Origin: Bacillota bacterium
Lineage (GTDB): Bacteria > Bacillota_A > Clostridia > Acetivibrionales > DUMB01
Assembly: GCA_023621975.1 (NCBI GenBank)
Contig: JAMOAC010000545.1
Span: forward strand, 1-6,776
Reading direction: 5' to 3'
Length of the DNA: 6,776 nt
Shown here: positions 6,776-6,776 of the stretch, piece by piece
Position numbering within the stretch: the first letter of the stretch is position 1
Layout: every line of letters begins with the position of its first letter
Program-made: the position numbers and the translations under genes
The notes under the pieces: generated by a model
The model's input: the letters and a program-made list of their open reading frames with translations, nothing else
Databases searched by the model: none
Told to the model about the DNA's origin: nothing

Positions 6776-6776
6776 A

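Noticed and set aside
6662..6776. Definite insertion-sequence end
   Set aside because: There is an inverted repeat, but no transposase sequence, target duplication or recognised terminal motif is visible within the window, so it is kept only as one possible reading.

Overview
The window reads as a sugar-uptake and glycoside-hydrolysis operon from a low-to-moderate-GC Gram-positive bacterium, most likely a clostridial Firmicute. The basis is the purine-rich AGGAG-type ribosome binding sites, a TTG start, frequent ATA and AGA/AGG codons, and a U-tract intrinsic terminator. The genus cannot be read from the sequence. All four main genes lie on the + strand and fill positions 2 to 6570.

Layout. 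Positions 2-709 hold the C-terminal 235 codons of a sugar-binding protein (Peripla_BP_4, RbsB-like) whose start lies before the window. A 123-base gap follows with a long imperfect hairpin. Next come an RbsC-type permease (833-1822) and, 15 bases later, a double-domain RbsA/MglA-type ATPase (1838-3319). Binding protein, permease and ATPase form a complete CUT2 (monosaccharide-type) ABC importer in the order B-C-A. After 68 bases a 1060-residue family GH38 alpha-mannosidase (3388-6570) starts at TTG. It has no signal peptide and has the long N-terminal domain seen in the cytosolic Ams1/MAN2C1 type. Three imperfect 17-base direct repeats and a strong intrinsic terminator (6620-6661) close the operon.

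How the genes work together. The binding protein would capture a sugar outside the membrane, the permease and ATPase would import it, and the cytoplasmic mannosidase would cleave an alpha-mannosyl bond in it. This suggests that the imported ligand is a small alpha-mannoside rather than a free monosaccharide. That substrate is an inference from gene order and families.

The last 115 bases (6662-6776) start a new unit. They contain a weak promoter-like pair, a nested inverted repeat that includes a start codon, an AAGGAG site, and a four-codon reading frame whose TGA overlaps another ATG. The window ends there, so the downstream gene or element cannot be identified. I see no RNA gene, CRISPR array or recognisable transposase. 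The four main genes are conventional families; the less explained parts are the divergent GH38 active-site motifs and the 3' intergenic structures.
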